From Rhinopithecus roxellana (Eukaryota > Chordata > Mammalia > Primates > Cercopithecidae), in assembly GCF_007565055.1 (NCBI RefSeq), contig NC_044554.1, forward strand, positions 13,803,921-13,867,920: a DNA stretch of 64,000 bases, in the 5' to 3' direction. The stretch's first letter is position 1; every line of letters begins with the position of its first letter. The position numbers and the translations under genes were made by a program. The notes beneath the pieces were generated by a model. It worked only from the letters and a program-made list of their open reading frames with translations, was not told the DNA's origin and ran no database searches. Shown here piece after piece: positions 13,811 to 26,571 of the stretch.

Positions 13811-14460
13811 GATGTGCGTTTCTTTCTCAACTTGGATATCATTCATTTGTTCTGTAAATATGTATGTACCCACTATGTTGTAACTTAAGCTTTATAAATA
13901 ATCTGAAAATGATGGAGGTAGAAAAATGTTCTGTTTTCAAAACTGCCACCTCATTTTTCCCCACCTTTCCCTTTTCCTTCTTTTCCGTCTGTCTTTTCCT
14001 CCCTTCACCTACCCTTCCCCCAGGAAAGATATTGAGACTAGTTTGATAACTACCTATAATGCAGTAGAAAAAAAGGGGTCAGAGAAAATGCAGGTCACAG
14101 TAGAAGGTTATGATGGAGGATAGCCAGATGCACACTCAGATAACGGGTATTTGCTGTGCAACTAGTGAAGGTGACTAACAAAATTGGCTTTAAGCTTCTT
14201 GATGGCCATACTAAGAAAATAACATTCCTCTTTTTTATCTGTAAGGAGAAACAATACTAGTTGCCCCAGTAGAACCAAACTTTTTCCTCTAACTTAATTA
14301 TCATTTTAGCATAACTTTTTTTCTATATATTTTAAATGCTTATTTATTTTAGAAATTTCAGATAAAATGATGATAAGGCACTGAGTTGTTAATCATTACA
14401 GTTCAGTCACCATGATTAATTTTTTTCTGGCCAATTTTTTGTTTTAGTCTAAGGTCTATA
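13811..14460. other. Unique DNA
   Basis: No recognised repeat or exon; a pyrimidine-rich patch at 13945-14025. Confidence 0.4.
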
Positions 14461-14476
14461 AAAAAACAAGCAGATG

Positions 14477-14795
14477 GGCCAGGTGCAGTGGCTCATGCCT
14501 GTAATCCCAGCACTTGGGGAGGCCGAGGCGGGTGGATCACCTGAGGTCAGGAGTTCATGACCAGCCTGGCCAACATGGTGAAACCCCATCCCTACTAAAA
14601 ATACAAAAATTATCTGGGTGTGGTGGTGCACACCTGTAATCCCAGCTTCTCAGGAGGTTGAGGCAGGAGAATTGTTTGAACCCAGGAGGCAGAGGCTACA
14701 GCAAGCCAAGATCACGCCACGGCGCTCCAACCTGGGCGACAGGGCGAGAGTCTCTCTCAAAACAACAACAATAACAAACAACAACAAAAAAAAAA
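14477..14795 (+). mobile_element. AluS, full length
   Basis: Starts GGCCAGGTGCAGTGGCTC and ends in a CAA-interrupted A-tail. The duplication AACAAGCAGATG / AACCAAGCAGATG flanks it (ends at 14476 and 14806). Confidence 0.95.
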
Positions 14796-14806
14796 CCAAG
14801 CAGATG

Positions 14807-15572
14807 TACTTTAACGATAACATCATCACCAACTGTACAATCTAGTATCATACTGAGAAATGATTTTAAAACTGGCATTTTATACTTAACATAGGCAAAT
14901 TTTCTTATGTTATTAAATAACTATAGTATCATTTATAAAGGCTGCATAGAACTGAGTTCATGATATTGATGGATGTACATAATTTTATTGATGGAGTCTT
15001 AGAAATGGAATCACTTGTGAAGCCAATTTGTAAGGCTCTTGATAAAGGAGTGTTGAATTACTTTTCAGAAAGGTACATCTTTAATTACGTTGTCGTTGGC
15101 AGTGTATAAGAAAATCTTTTAACTTACACTCTCATTTGAAATTCTCAAAATAGCCTCTTTGTGAATGTTGTATAGATGACATTGAATAATATTCTAGACA
15201 GTGTTGACTTACCAGTCTCTGCTCTTTAGGTCCTTTCTCTAGTAAATGTTAAGTATTATTGTGGTACTTGCTGTGTTCATTGGGTGTGGGTAAGTGAAAG
15301 TGAGATCAGTACAATCAGCTGTAACAAGGTAAAAGATTCGTCAATAGATTCTTATATTCAGTGAAGCATTTATGAAACACCTAAAGTGTACCTAATGTGC
15401 CATTGATAAGATGTTAGCAGTTAAGTGACACAGTCAGAAAAAAATTTGGGTATTCTATTTATGCTAACAAATCTAAATTTTGTAAGAATTTCAAGAAGCT
15501 ATGTGATTCAAGCCTCTTGACTCTAAACAGATGACAAAACATTCAACACAGATGGCTGGCTGGTTGGCTTTC

Positions 15573-15605
<33 letters not shown>

Positions 15606-16450
15606 TTAAATAAAGATGTACGGGAATTAAGATTCTCTAACCTTACTTTTTCAACCATAGCCTTGTGGTTGGTGGCTCAATATATTTTCAATGACTTAAT
15701 TTTGTTGCACTGCAATAAAATTACTACTTAATTTTGTTCCCCTTCTAAGACAGTTCTAAAATTTAATCACCTTTTTGGTCAAGACCTTTTCATTTTTCTT
15801 TCTGGAATTTGAATTACTTTTGTGGGGGACAGGGGTTTGCTCTATGTATTGTCTCAGGATGGCTTGGATCTAGTCTAAATGGTATTCCAGGAAACAGCAT
15901 CTGAGAAATCAGAGTGAAATGAAACATAGTGGCACCATCATGAAACTATAAATACTTGCATAAGCGGGGAAAGAGATGGAGGGGAGGATGGGAAAATAGA
16001 TGAGAGGGTTATATAGTGACCAGGTGGCAAAGAAAGTTCTTTGAATTTTATGCCGATGATTACCAAGAGTCATTGAAAGGTTTTAGCAAGGATGTTTGTA
16101 GATAATACATGCACATTTTCCTGTGGGCATAAAGTAAGGTGATTTAAAGAAAGTCTAAAGAAATAGATTTTTCCCTCTAGAATGGAAGGCTGTAAGATAT
16201 GCTGTAGACTTTGCAGCGAGATATTATTCATCTGTTCTGGATATGGGAGGGAATATTATGGCAGCATTTACAATGAGTGACTGAGGGTGGATGAATTCCT
16301 TGACACTGGGGGTATTAAACATCGAAATGGATTACCATAGTTAGAGGTGCTTCTTTCTAAAGGCAGATGACCTGTTAAATCTTATGTATTTTTTGTTTCT
16401 ATGTTTTATGCAGTTAATTATGATTAAAGAAATCCTAACGTAAAGATACT
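14807..16450. other. Unique DNA with a (GT)n microsatellite
   Basis: About 14 GT units lie at 15573-15602. The rest shows no recognised transposon or exon, apart from a possible MIR trace near 15350-15430. Confidence 0.45.
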
Positions 16451-16455
16451 AACTT

Positions 16456-16756
16456 GGGTCAGGCAATGTGGCTCACGTCTGTAATCCCAGCACTTTGTGA
16501 GGCTGAGGCGGGCAGATCACCTGAGGTCAGGAGTTTGAGACCAGCCTGGCCAACACGAGGAAACCTCGTCTCTACTAAAAATGCAAAAATTAGCTGGACG
16601 TGGTGGCGCATGCTTGTAGTCCCAGCTGCTCAGGAGGCTGAGGCATGAGAATTCCTTGAACCCGGGAGACGGGAGGTTGCAGTGAGCTGAGATCACACCT
16701 CTGCACTCCAGCCTGGGCGACAGAGGGAGACTGTGTCTCAAAAAAAAAAAAAAAAA

Positions 16757-16788
<32 letters not shown>

Positions 16789-16790
16789 AG
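16456..16790 (+). mobile_element. AluS, full length, with (AAAAAG)n tail
   Basis: From GTCAGGCAATGTGGCTCACG to a 50-nt tail of A with regular AAAAAG units, a young-looking tail microsatellite. Confidence 0.93.
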
Positions 16791-16890
16791 ATGATAATTG
16801 GAATGTTTCACTAATCATTTTGTTGCAGAAATTCTTACTCAATGGATATATAAAGTATCATTTCTATAAATTGTTTAAAATACTTCAGGC

Positions 16891-17045
16891 CAGTGCTGCC
16901 TAAGTCGAATTTCTGGGCAATCTGTCTTCCACTGATGGAAGATTGTATAATATCAGTAAAACCTATGCGCATTTGAAATGTGGCTAATATGATTGAAGGA
17001 CTAAATTTTTAATTTTACCTAATTTTAAAATTCAAAAAGCACTCA
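16891..17045 (+). mobile_element. hAT-type DNA transposon fragment, diverged
   Basis: CAGTGCTGCC start, then TTTGAAATGTGGCTAATATG and AATTTTTAATTTTACCTAA match the short hAT (Charlie-group) element whose ends read CAGTGCTGTCCAATA. Better copies lie at 45313, 56359 and 63737. Confidence 0.6.
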
Positions 17046-17108
17046 ACTTTTTCTTTTCAGATGAGAATGCCAGTGAACTGTTACTTTAACCTTTCTTTTT
17101 AAATTTAG

Positions 17109-17182
17109 AAATGAATATTGTTTCCTTTATTGTTCTTTAGTTCCTAAATGAATATTGTTTCCTTTTGCCCGTTGTTTCCTAA
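17109..17182 (+). repeat. 37-bp imperfect tandem duplication
   Basis: AAATGAATATTGTTTCCTTT occurs at 17109 and again at 17146. The second unit diverges in its 3' half. Confidence 0.8.
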
Positions 17183-17715
17183 GCTCCATGCTATTCCGTT
17201 TTTTTGTTTTTTTTTCTTTTAAAAATTCTTTTGCCCTTTCTATCCTGACAGTATTATATTTTATAGGTAAAAGTTTATTTCCTTTACTGTAACTCAAATT
17301 AGTAATTGAAAGGAAACCACTCAGTTATTTGTCCTTGTATAAAGTTATTTTGAACATTTTTTTTTAAGGAGCTGCTTAATTTTCTGTCATTTTAAGGAGA
17401 AAAATAATCAGTTATCTGTCATATTACTTGCCAAATGTTATATATTCTTTTTAATGTTCTACTAACATAAAACAGTCTTCTTAAGGTAAAAGGAGTGTAG
17501 TTTCTTAAATGTTCAGTTTTAAAGGGAGAGATAAATTCATATAGATGAATTTCCAACTTTGTGTTGTCTGATAAAAGAGATAAAGGTCAATAGAGAAATT
17601 ATAGTTTATGATGGTATTCAGCTCCCTCTTCCCCACTGAAGCCACGACACTGAATTTAGCCTCAGTTTGTTCTTGCCATTCAGTCTAGCTAGAGCTTTAA
17701 AAAAAATACAAAACC
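17183..17715. other. AT-rich unique DNA
   Basis: T-rich stretches and no recognised element. Confidence 0.4.
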
Positions 17716-18058
<343 letters not shown>

Positions 18059-18330
18059 TCACCAGACACACTCCCACGTGGTGATTACTAATGATTATTA
18101 AAATACTCTTTGGGCTCAGGATGCAAAAAGGACATCTTTTTCCTGGGACCAGGACAATCTTTAGCCTGTAGGAGAAGCCTCTGTTTAATGCAGAGCTGTG
18201 GAAGGTTTACAATTAAGTGATGGTAGGTGTTATATTCATTTACTGAAAAAGAAGTCTTGTGGGATTAAGCTTAGAGGAAAGAATTTTTATTGTTGTTGTT
18301 CAGCCCAGTCTTTTTCACGAAAAATGCTTG

Positions 18331-18465
18331 TGGCTGGGTATAGTGGCTCACACCAGTCATCTCGGCACTTTGGGAGGCCGAGGCAGGAGCGTAGCTTGAC
18401 CCCAGGAGTTCAAGACCAGCCTGGGCAACATAGCGAGACCCTGTCTCTAAAAAAAAGAAAAGATA
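18331..18465 (+). mobile_element. Free left Alu monomer (FLAM-like)
   Basis: Only the left-arm sequence is present, from GGCTGGGTATAGTGGCTCAC to CGAGACCCTGTCTC and an A-rich tail. No right arm follows. Confidence 0.8.
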
Positions 18466-18470
18466 AAAAG

Positions 18471-19483
18471 TTTGCCTCCTTTCTTACTGGGTATTCATCA
18501 CTTATGATGTGACAGTCTGTGTTTGAATAAATGAAAGACTTCTCTAGAGGAACCCGTGGCTGCCTATGATATAAGAAACACCAGGTCTTCTACGTGTGAC
18601 TTTTCCCTCAGTTTAGGACTGTCAGTTTTTTGGGGGAGCTTTTTATTGAAGGAAAATGTATATTGATGCATTTATTGCTGTGGCGTTGTCCTGTTATAGT
18701 TACTGCATTTCAACACAGTTGCAAGTATTTATTTCAAAGTACACAAGTGAAGAAAATGTATTTGGGTGTAATAAGTTCTGCAGTGTCCATTTCATCCTCA
18801 TGTCATTCCTCCACTGCCATGTACCCCTGAGTACCTTCTGCTGCTGTTGCTGCCCTAATACCAGCCATGTTCCTAGAGGCAGCTTAGGTTCTGCTTGGCC
18901 AGTACCTCTAGCTCCTGAAGAAAAACAAAGTTATTATCCCTTGCCTCCCCAGAGTTGCTAGAAAAGATTTAACAGCTGTTGAAAAAAATGGAGCTGATTA
19001 TCATAGTAGTAAAGTGGTTCATCTACCTGTTTAATGGAATTACAGGTTTTATGGGGACCATCAAAGGTTTTCTGATTCGTTGAATGAGATATTCATGATG
19101 AATTTGTAGAAGAGCTTTTAGATCAGTGCAAATCAAGCATTTTCCAAAAAATATTCTTCCAATTTAAATGTTTTTAAAGTAGATCTACTGAAATAAACTT
19201 TTTCTAAGAACAGGGCTCCATTTAGTTCCTTGGTGTGATTTAGTACATTTTGTGTTTTCGAACTTAAAAATTCCTATTAGGAGTCAATGGCATAATATTT
19301 TGCATGCATGTAAGGGAAAACCTGTATATCTCCAAATGTGAAATTATAGTGACTGATGACATACCTCTGTAAGTCCAACACAGCTGATTTTGCTCCAGTG
19401 ATGCAACACATCAGTTTTTTTTTTTTTTTTTTTCCCTTTTTCTTGCATTGTTTGCATGTAAGGGCATGTGGTACAAAATAGGT
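18471..19483. other. Unique DNA
   Basis: A 17-nt T-run lies at 19416-19433. A 101-codon frame at 18656-18961 has no recognisable domain and is probably chance. Confidence 0.4.
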
Positions 19484-19789
19484 TTTTTTTTCTTTTTATT
19501 TTTTTAGACAGAGTTTTGCCCTTGTTGCCCAGGCTCGAGTGCAATGGCAACATCTTGGCTCACTGCAACTTCCGCCTCTTGGGTTCAAGTGATTCTCCTG
19601 CCTCAGCCTCTTGAGTAACTGGGATTACAGGTGCCCGCCACTATGTCTGGCTAATTTTTTTGTATTTTTTAGTAGAGTCAGGATTTCACCATGTTGGCCA
19701 GGCTGGTCTCGACTCCTGTCCTTAGGTGATCCACCTGGTTCGGACTCCCATAGTGCTGGTATTATAGGTGTGAGCCACTGTGCCTGGCC
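19484..19789 (-). mobile_element. AluS, full length
   Basis: Antisense Alu from a TTTTTTAGACAGAG tail junction to GCCACTGTGCCTGGCC, moderately diverged. Confidence 0.92.
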
Positions 19790-19812
19790 AAAGTAGCCAC
19801 TACTTTTTAACA

Positions 19813-19887
19813 CTAGAATAACATTTAGCTCAATGAAATGGTCACTGAAGCCTAGAATAACACTTAGCTCAGTGAAATGGTCATGCT
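19813..19887 (+). repeat. 39-bp tandem duplication
   Basis: CTAGAATAACATTTAGCTCA at 19813 recurs at 19852 as CTAGAATAACACTTAGCTCA, and the match continues through GTGAAATGGTCA. Confidence 0.88.
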
Positions 19888-20949
19888 TTGAGAGGCACAT
19901 GGGCAACAAGAGCTCAAATGAGAAAAAGATTTACATATCATATGTCATCCTCATTCTAGGTCATATGCAAAGAATAGATTATTAGGAGGAATCACCATAT
20001 TTGAGAATTACTTTTTTTATGACTTTAGTATAGTTGAGGTTTTGAAAGTTAAAAGTTCATTTATGAGTGATGCAATGTTTTAATATTTTTTATTTGCTAT
20101 TCAAAAGCATTTAACTATTATTGCTTGGTTTTTTGACCACGCATATATAGGATGATTAATGGAATGAAAAAGCATGATAGCAAGAAAAGAACGTGGAAGT
20201 CTGGGTCATCTGACACCCTTGTTTTATACATTAGATAGAAAAACTAATGCCCAAAATGGTGAATTGATACAACTAAGATTCTAGATGGGATTCTTATAAA
20301 CTGATAACTTCCAGCATTTAAAATTTAGGCATTTAGAGTCTGGAAACTTAGCACAAAGGAATTTGACCAGTTTTTTTTTCTGTTCTTTAAGAAAACCAAG
20401 AATGCTTATTTTAAATTATACTAGTACTGTTCTTTTAGCTGTGTCCTAGCCAGGGAAGAAATAACTTAAATGCCTTTCATTTTACAGAGCATTTTCCTGT
20501 TCACTATTTAATTCTTTAAAAAGTCCTTGTTGATAAGTAATGTAGATGGCTTTATTCTCACTTTGTAGATAAAAAGAACAGTAAGTTTATGACTTAAAAA
20601 TGTCACATACCATTTAATATTAGAGATGTTCTCAAAGCTATGTTTTGCAGCTCCAAACCCCTAAGCCTCAGAGTATGATATCTGAACAACAAAGATGTCC
20701 ATTGTTTGTATGTACAAGGTGGCCCACATCAAGCTGCAGATGTGTGGAACAGGATGTGCTCTTCCTGTCTTTTCTCCAGTCACTTCCATTTATATGCTTT
20801 AAGAAGGCTGAGAGACGAGGTGTGATGTCCTTGGTCATCAAATAGAACAAATGTAACTAGCACACATGGACAGAATTCACAGTTTTGTTATTTTCCACCC
20901 TCTTCTAGACCAGCTTGGTTTAACCTTTGAATTTTCAGTTTCAAATCTT
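19888..20949. other. Unique DNA with possible MIR traces
   Basis: Weak MIR-like stretches at about 20200-20300 and 20475-20590 (ATTTTACAGAGC, then CTTTGTAGATAAAAAGAAC). No exon recognised. Confidence 0.35.
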
Positions 20950-21262
20950 TTTTGTTTGTTTGTTTTTTGTTAAGAGGCGAAGTCTTGCTCTGTCACCAGG
21001 CTGGAGTATAGTGGTATGGTCATAGCTCACTGCAGCCTCAACCCGGGAGCTCAAATGATTTTCCCACGTCAGCCTCCCAGGTAGCTGAGACTATAGGTGC
21101 ACGCCACCATGCCTGACTTTTTTTTTTTTTTTTTTAATTTTTCATAAGGATGGGATCTCGTTGTGTTTCTCAGTCTGCTCTCAGACTCCTGAACTTAAAC
21201 AGTCTTGTTTCCTCAGCCTCCTAAAGTATTGGAATTAAGTACTTGTGCCACCACGCCTAGCC
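20950..21262 (-). mobile_element. AluJ, full length, diverged
   Basis: Antisense Alu from a TTTGTTTG tail to CCACCACGCCTAGCC. A secondary T-run sits in the linker between arms (21118-21137). Confidence 0.88.
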
Positions 21263-21414
21263 CAGTTCTTTTCTATCTGAAGAGAACTGTGTGATTTCTT
21301 AGGCAAGGGTGCTGGTGTTTAAATATGAATGTGACTCTGACTTTTTAGGACTATAAAATTTGCTTCCTTTAAGTAGTAGCAACCTTTTCAGGAGATGATT
21401 TAAAAGATTGTTAA

Positions 21415-21717
<303 letters not shown>

Positions 21718-21724
21718 GATTTTA

Positions 21725-21856
21725 AGGCCAAGCATGACGGTTCATGCCTATAATCCCAGTACTTTGGGAGTCACAAGGCAAGAGGATCACTTAAGCCCAG
21801 GAGTTCAAAACCAGCCTGAGCAACATAGTGAGATACCATCTCTATAAAAATAAAAA
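21725..21856 (+). mobile_element. Free left Alu monomer (FLAM-like)
   Basis: GGCCAAGCATGACGGTTCAT to ACCATCTCTATAAAAATA; single left arm, more diverged than the adjacent AluS. Confidence 0.8.
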
Positions 21857-22028
21857 AGTTTTTTTTTAAAAAAAGGTGGTTAATACAGGCAATTAAAATA
21901 CCAAGAATTAAACTTCTTCTTTTTAATGACACATTTTGTTAGGTACCATTTAATTGTCATATTTTCTTCAGTTAATAGTTAAAAACTTTGAACAATTAAA
22001 TTAGAAACCAAGAAAAGGTATAACTTAC

Positions 22029-22036
22029 GTGTGTCT

Positions 22037-22079
<43 letters not shown>
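22029..22079 (+). repeat. (TG)n microsatellite
   Basis: About 50 nt of TG units with a few interruptions at the left edge. Confidence 0.97.
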
Positions 22080-22081
<2 letters not shown>

Positions 22082-22204
22082 GGTATGTATGACACTCCGG
22101 TGTTACTTGTAGTTGTGTAGGCATTATTGGCACTTTGATCATCAGTGATGTACTTAAAGGACATCATCATTTACTCACCTTCTCTTTCCCTCTTCCTCAT
22201 CCTT

Positions 22205-22350
22205 CATTAATGACCTCACCTTCACTGGGTGCTCAGCCTTCTTTACACACGCTTTCAGTTAGTCCTCATAACAATATTATTAATCATCTCTATTTTACAG
22301 ATGAAAAACTGAGGCTGTGAGATAACTTACCCAAAGCCACAGAACCAATC
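22205..22350 (+). mobile_element. MIR SINE fragment
   Basis: CACTGGGTGCTCAGC..., GTCCTCATAACAATATT and ATTTTACAGATGAAAAACTG followed by AACTTACCCAAAGCCACAG are the MIR core in order. Confidence 0.85.
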
Positions 22351-22985
22351 ATTTTTTAAATTGTGTCTTTCACAACACAGAGTTTATGAGGACTTAGTAT
22401 ATAGAGAAAAATGGTTAATAGCTGGAGAATAGACCTTGGAGATGATAAATATAAGTAAGTTTGTCATTATGCAGCCTTGTACAGTCGTTAAAAAGCCCAT
22501 GGAAGCATGGTTTGGATTTCTAGTTCACATGGGTACCGCAAGTACCAGGATCCTCAGGTATTCTCTACAGAAGACTGAATTTGAATGCCCTTAGGAGGCA
22601 CAGGCCCACTCCAGTAGAACTCGGACCCAACATTTACTGTCTGAATCTTAGTGCTTCACTCTCACTTGCCTGGTTCTTGGAAGAATTTGAGCTGTGAACT
22701 GTTCACAAAAAGAGAAAGCTTCCTTTATTGGGATATGTCACTTATGTGGAATCCTTTTCTCTCTGACAGTTCAGGGAAAGTGATAGATTGCTGTCACTAA
22801 CTGCTGGCAACTTACTAAAATTGTTAAAATTTATAGTTGATTGTCTTCAGTATTCCAATACTTCGGTATTTGGCACTGAAAATACATATATATGCTTTAA
22901 TAGAAAAGGTTTCTGTCTTTGATTAGTGAAGAAGTAGATAGAAGTTGAACCAAAAGCAGTACCTCTCAGTTTCTTTGTTGGTTTT
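22351..22985. other. Unique DNA
   Basis: No recognised transposon or exon. Confidence 0.4.
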
Positions 22986-22989
22986 TTCT

Positions 22990-23290
22990 AAATGTTGGCC
23001 CTTCCTCAGTGTCACTGTCGTAGGTCTGTTGCTCTTCTCATCTGCATTCTCTCTGAAGATGATCGCATCTGTTTCCATGGTGTTAAGACCATTTGTGGGC
23101 TGGTGACTACCACATTTATATCTGTAGCTCTGTATTCTGAGCCACAGATGTATATGTCCAGCTGTCTACTTTACATCGCTACCTAAATGTCTGTTGACAT
23201 CTCAAATATAACTGGCCCTAAAACAAACTCATTATCTTGTCTAAAATTTCCTGATTGTACTGAAAGATCATATGGCCTGTACTTCATTCA
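22990..23290 (+). mobile_element. L2 fragment
   Basis: GAGCCACAGATGTATATGTC, CAGCTGTCTACTTTACATC and ATGTCTGTTGACATCTCAAA follow the L2 order ending near AACAAACTCATTATCTTG. Confidence 0.6.
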
Positions 23291-23755
23291 GTTTTCTTTC
23301 TTGTAAAATGTGGTTGCAGGGTGAGGGGGAGGGAATAAATATTGCTTTTGGTTTATGGCTGTCCTTAGGGGCTCTAGGATCGGTGACAGAAATTACCCTG
23401 TGTGTAACTTTCTGTGTATGTGTTTAAATGAACAACATAAATATCTTTGAAAGAAAGTAGAAGGCAACAAGAAATTTTGTGAGGTCTATGTAAGAATAGA
23501 ATTAAGTTTCCTAATCTTACCCTAACAAATAGTAAGAATTTTTGCCGATGTATGTTTGTGATTTTCCAGCTTTTCTTTTTGCAGCAGCTGCTGGAGCCAT
23601 TATCTTCTCTCTGCCAGGCTTCCTACTCATGCTACTTCTTAATTGCCAGGGTCTACAACAGTGGGGCCCACAGGCTTTATCCTGCCTCGCGGTGACCTGG
23701 GGATGACCCTTCTGTCTCTAAAATTTTGTCACTCTGCTTTTTAATTTTTAAAAGT
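23291..23755. other. Unique DNA
   Basis: A strong acceptor-like TTTTCTTTTTGCAG at 23573-23585 has no open exon with a donor behind it. Nothing else is recognised. Confidence 0.35.
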
Positions 23756-23756
23756 G

Positions 23757-23931
23757 TCGCCAGCTGGATGCGATGATGTGTGTCTGTAGTTGTGGCTACT
23801 CTGGCAGCTGAAGTGGGAGGATCACTTGAGCCCAGGAGTTCAAGGCCATAGTGCACTAAGATTGTGCCTGTGAATAACCACTGCACTCTAGCCTGGGCAA
23901 CAGAGACCTTGTCTCTTGAGGGGGAAAAAAG
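23757..23931 (+). mobile_element. Alu fragment, mainly right arm, old
   Basis: GGGAGGATCACTTGAGCCCA, then CACTGCACTCTAGCCTGGGC and an A-rich end; the left part is only weakly Alu-like. Confidence 0.75.
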
Positions 23932-23939
23932 TGTTTTCT

Positions 23940-24603
<664 letters not shown>

Positions 24604-24870
24604 CTCTTTTACCCTTCTTATCTTCATAATGTGTACTTCCCTCTGCCTGGACCTCACTGAGAAGATGCCACGTCCCTTGCACGCCGCCCTTACCACCACA
24701 CTGCAGAGGGTCTTGCTGCCTCCTAGAGCACCGTCTAGACCTCTGTACTGAGACTCAGTGGTTTTTACTTCACTAGCTCGAGAGACAAGGAGTTTTAACT
24801 GTCTCATGTTCACGTTCCTGGTGCCTAGCACATTCTTTGGTCTACAGAGTAGATACAAATTTTATTTGAA
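24604..24870 (+). mobile_element. L2 3' fragment, second part
   Basis: TTCCCTCTGCCTGGACCTC and CTGGTGCCTAGCACATTC match the L2 3' end, continuing the element split by the AluY. Confidence 0.6.
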
Positions 24871-24916
24871 TACAGATTTTTATTTCCCAATTGGTTAGGA
24901 AATACTAAGAAAAAAA

Positions 24917-24945
24917 GGTGTGTGTGTGTGTGTGTATATATATAT
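24917..24945 (+). repeat. (TG)n(TA)n microsatellite
   Basis: A short TG run turning into TA, directly beside the A-tail of the RPL36 pseudogene. Confidence 0.95.
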
Positions 24946-24968
24946 TTTATTTAATTTTATTTTTTTTT

Positions 24969-25390
24969 CTGTCAAACTGTTCTTTATTTCAGGGAGAGGG
25001 CAGGGAAGGGGGCTCCGTCTTTCTTGGCAGCGGCTTTCCTCATGGCGGCCAGGACGTTGCTCAGCTCCTCCCACTTCCTCTTGGTGCGGATGTGCACCCC
25101 ACCCTTTTCTTGATGAACTTGAGGGCCCATTTGTCCTTGGAGACCTTCAGTAACTCCTTGGCGTGCTGCTCGTACGGGGCGAAGCCACATAACTCCCGGA
25201 TCATGCCCCGCACAAACTTGGTGTGTTTGGTCAGACGCCCGCGGCGGAGGCTGTGCCTGGGCTTGCTCACGTTCTTGGTCACCTTTTGGCCCTTATTGAG
25301 GCCCATGGCCACAGGGTAGCGCAGAGCCAGGGCTGCTGTTCTCCAACCGTGGCCTTGGCGGAAGGGCTGGGACTGGCGCCGCGTGGAACT
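24969..25390 (-). pseudogene. RPL36P: Processed pseudogene of ribosomal protein L36
   Basis: On the minus strand this is an intronless copy of RPL36 mRNA: GC-rich 5' leader, coding region, short 3' UTR with AATAAA (TTTATT at about 24984) and an A-rich tail (T-rich 24944-24968), all signs of L1-driven retrotransposition. The coding region spans 25330-25014, 317 nt against 318 expected, so net one base is lost. RPL36-like peptide blocks read [19 protein letters not shown] and [18 protein letters not shown]. Three lesions disable it: the start ATG is CTG at 25330-25328; a one-base deletion near 25096 shifts frame after KKRVG; the stop TGA is GGA at 25016-25014. Parent identity comes from remembered protein similarity. 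An Alu lies just beyond its 5' end. Confidence 0.93.
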
Positions 25391-25395
25391 CTGGG

Positions 25396-25706
25396 ATTTT
25401 TTTTTTTTTTCCCCGCCGAGACGGAGTCTCGTTCTCGCGCAGGCTGGAGTGCGATGGCGTGATCTTAGCTCACTGCAAGCTCCGCCTCCTGGGTTCGAGC
25501 GATTCTTCTGCCTCAGCCTCCCGAGGAGCTGGGATTACGGGCGCGCGCCTGGTAGCATGCGCAGCTAATTTTTGTATTTCTGGTAGACACAGGGTTTCAC
25601 CATGTTGGCCAGGCTGGTCTTGAATTCCTGACATCAGATGATCCACCAGCCTCGGCCTCCCAAATCCCACACCTGGGATTACAGGCGTGAGCCACCACGC
25701 CCGGCC
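25396..25706 (-). mobile_element. AluS, full length, beside the pseudogene
   Basis: Antisense Alu with a T-run then CCCCGCCGAGACGG, ending CCACCACGCCCGGCC. It is CpG-rich. About 10 bases seem inserted or duplicated near 25664 (CCCACACCTGGG). Confidence 0.9.
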
Positions 25707-26338
25707 CTGTATTTTTTATTAGGAAATATTGGACGGTATCTTCTTGTTTTACTGCCTTCTGAACAGCCTTGCAAATGTTTCTTTTTATAGCTGTTTTATC
25801 CCAACTTCTCTGTGTTCTCATGGACTCAGTGGGGTCTCCAACTACGGTGGTGGTTTTGGTTGGCCTGGAAAAGCCTCCTGACCAGCGGTTGGGACTTGGG
25901 CCCACTACCCCTGCCAGCTCTTCAGCCCTCGCGGGTCTTCTTTATGGCAGCTCTTTCCTTCTAGAAGTTCCCACTCAATGTTTGAAGTACCCCCAAGTTC
26001 TGAACCTTGGAGGCACACTCATCGTATTAATGGCAGAGTTGGGACTTACGCTTAGTTACCTTGGCTGTTTTCTTCCGTTTTATTGATGGCAGCAGCCAGA
26101 ATTCTTGGCAAAGGTCTCTGGATTGGACTGGTAAGTTTTGTTCATACCACTTCTCACATGTAAATTTAGATAATCTGCTGAGCTGCAGATACTTACTGTG
26201 TTATGGTTTTGAGATAATAACATCTTTGTGACTGAAATTAAACTTTTTTTTGTCTTGCTGCAAATTCAGTCTATTATAATTCTCAACTTTCCTCGCAGCC
26301 CTAAATTTACCATTCGTTAAGATTGCTTGGCATGTGAT
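25707..26338. other. Unidentified sequence, coding-like on the minus strand
   Basis: On the minus strand the tract ends in TCCTAATAAAAAATACAG just before the Alu 5' end and has a 66-codon open stretch at about 25905-25707 with K/T-rich composition (KAVQKAVKQEDTVQYF). It resembles the end of a retrocopy, but I recognise no parent. Chance is possible. Confidence 0.2.
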
Positions 26339-26571
26339 TTTTTTTTTTTTTTGAGATGGAGTCTCTCTCTGTCACCCAGACTGGAGTGCAATGGTGCAGT
26401 CTTGGCTCAGTGCACCCTCCGCCTCCTGGGTTCAAGGCATGCACTACCATGCCCACCTAATTTGTGTATTTTTAGTAGAGACCGGGTTTCACCGTGTTGG
26501 CCAGACTAGTCTTGCACTCCTGACCTCAGGTGATCTGTCTGCATTGGCCTCCCACAGTGCTGGGATTACAA
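26339..26571 (-). mobile_element. AluS with internal deletion and 5' truncation
   Basis: Antisense Alu. About 45 bases are missing after GGGTTCAAGG at 26438 (the segment that reads GATTCTCCTGCCTCAGCC in intact copies). The 5' end stops at GCTGGGATTACA. Confidence 0.9.

Noticed and set aside
18656..18961. 101-codon ORF in unique DNA
   Set aside because: Cysteine- and histidine-rich by composition, but with no recognisable zinc-binding spacing, no splice context and no codon-use signal.
22029..22079. CRISPR-like or other array
   Set aside because: This is a simple (TG)n microsatellite. No window region has spaced conserved repeats, and the host is a primate.
23573..23700. Exon suggested by TTTTCTTTTTGCAG
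   Set aside because: The acceptor is good, but no donor in a consistent open frame follows.
24918..25319. 133-codon plus-strand ORF
   Set aside because: It lies antisense to the RPL36 pseudogene, with a (TG)n run at its start.
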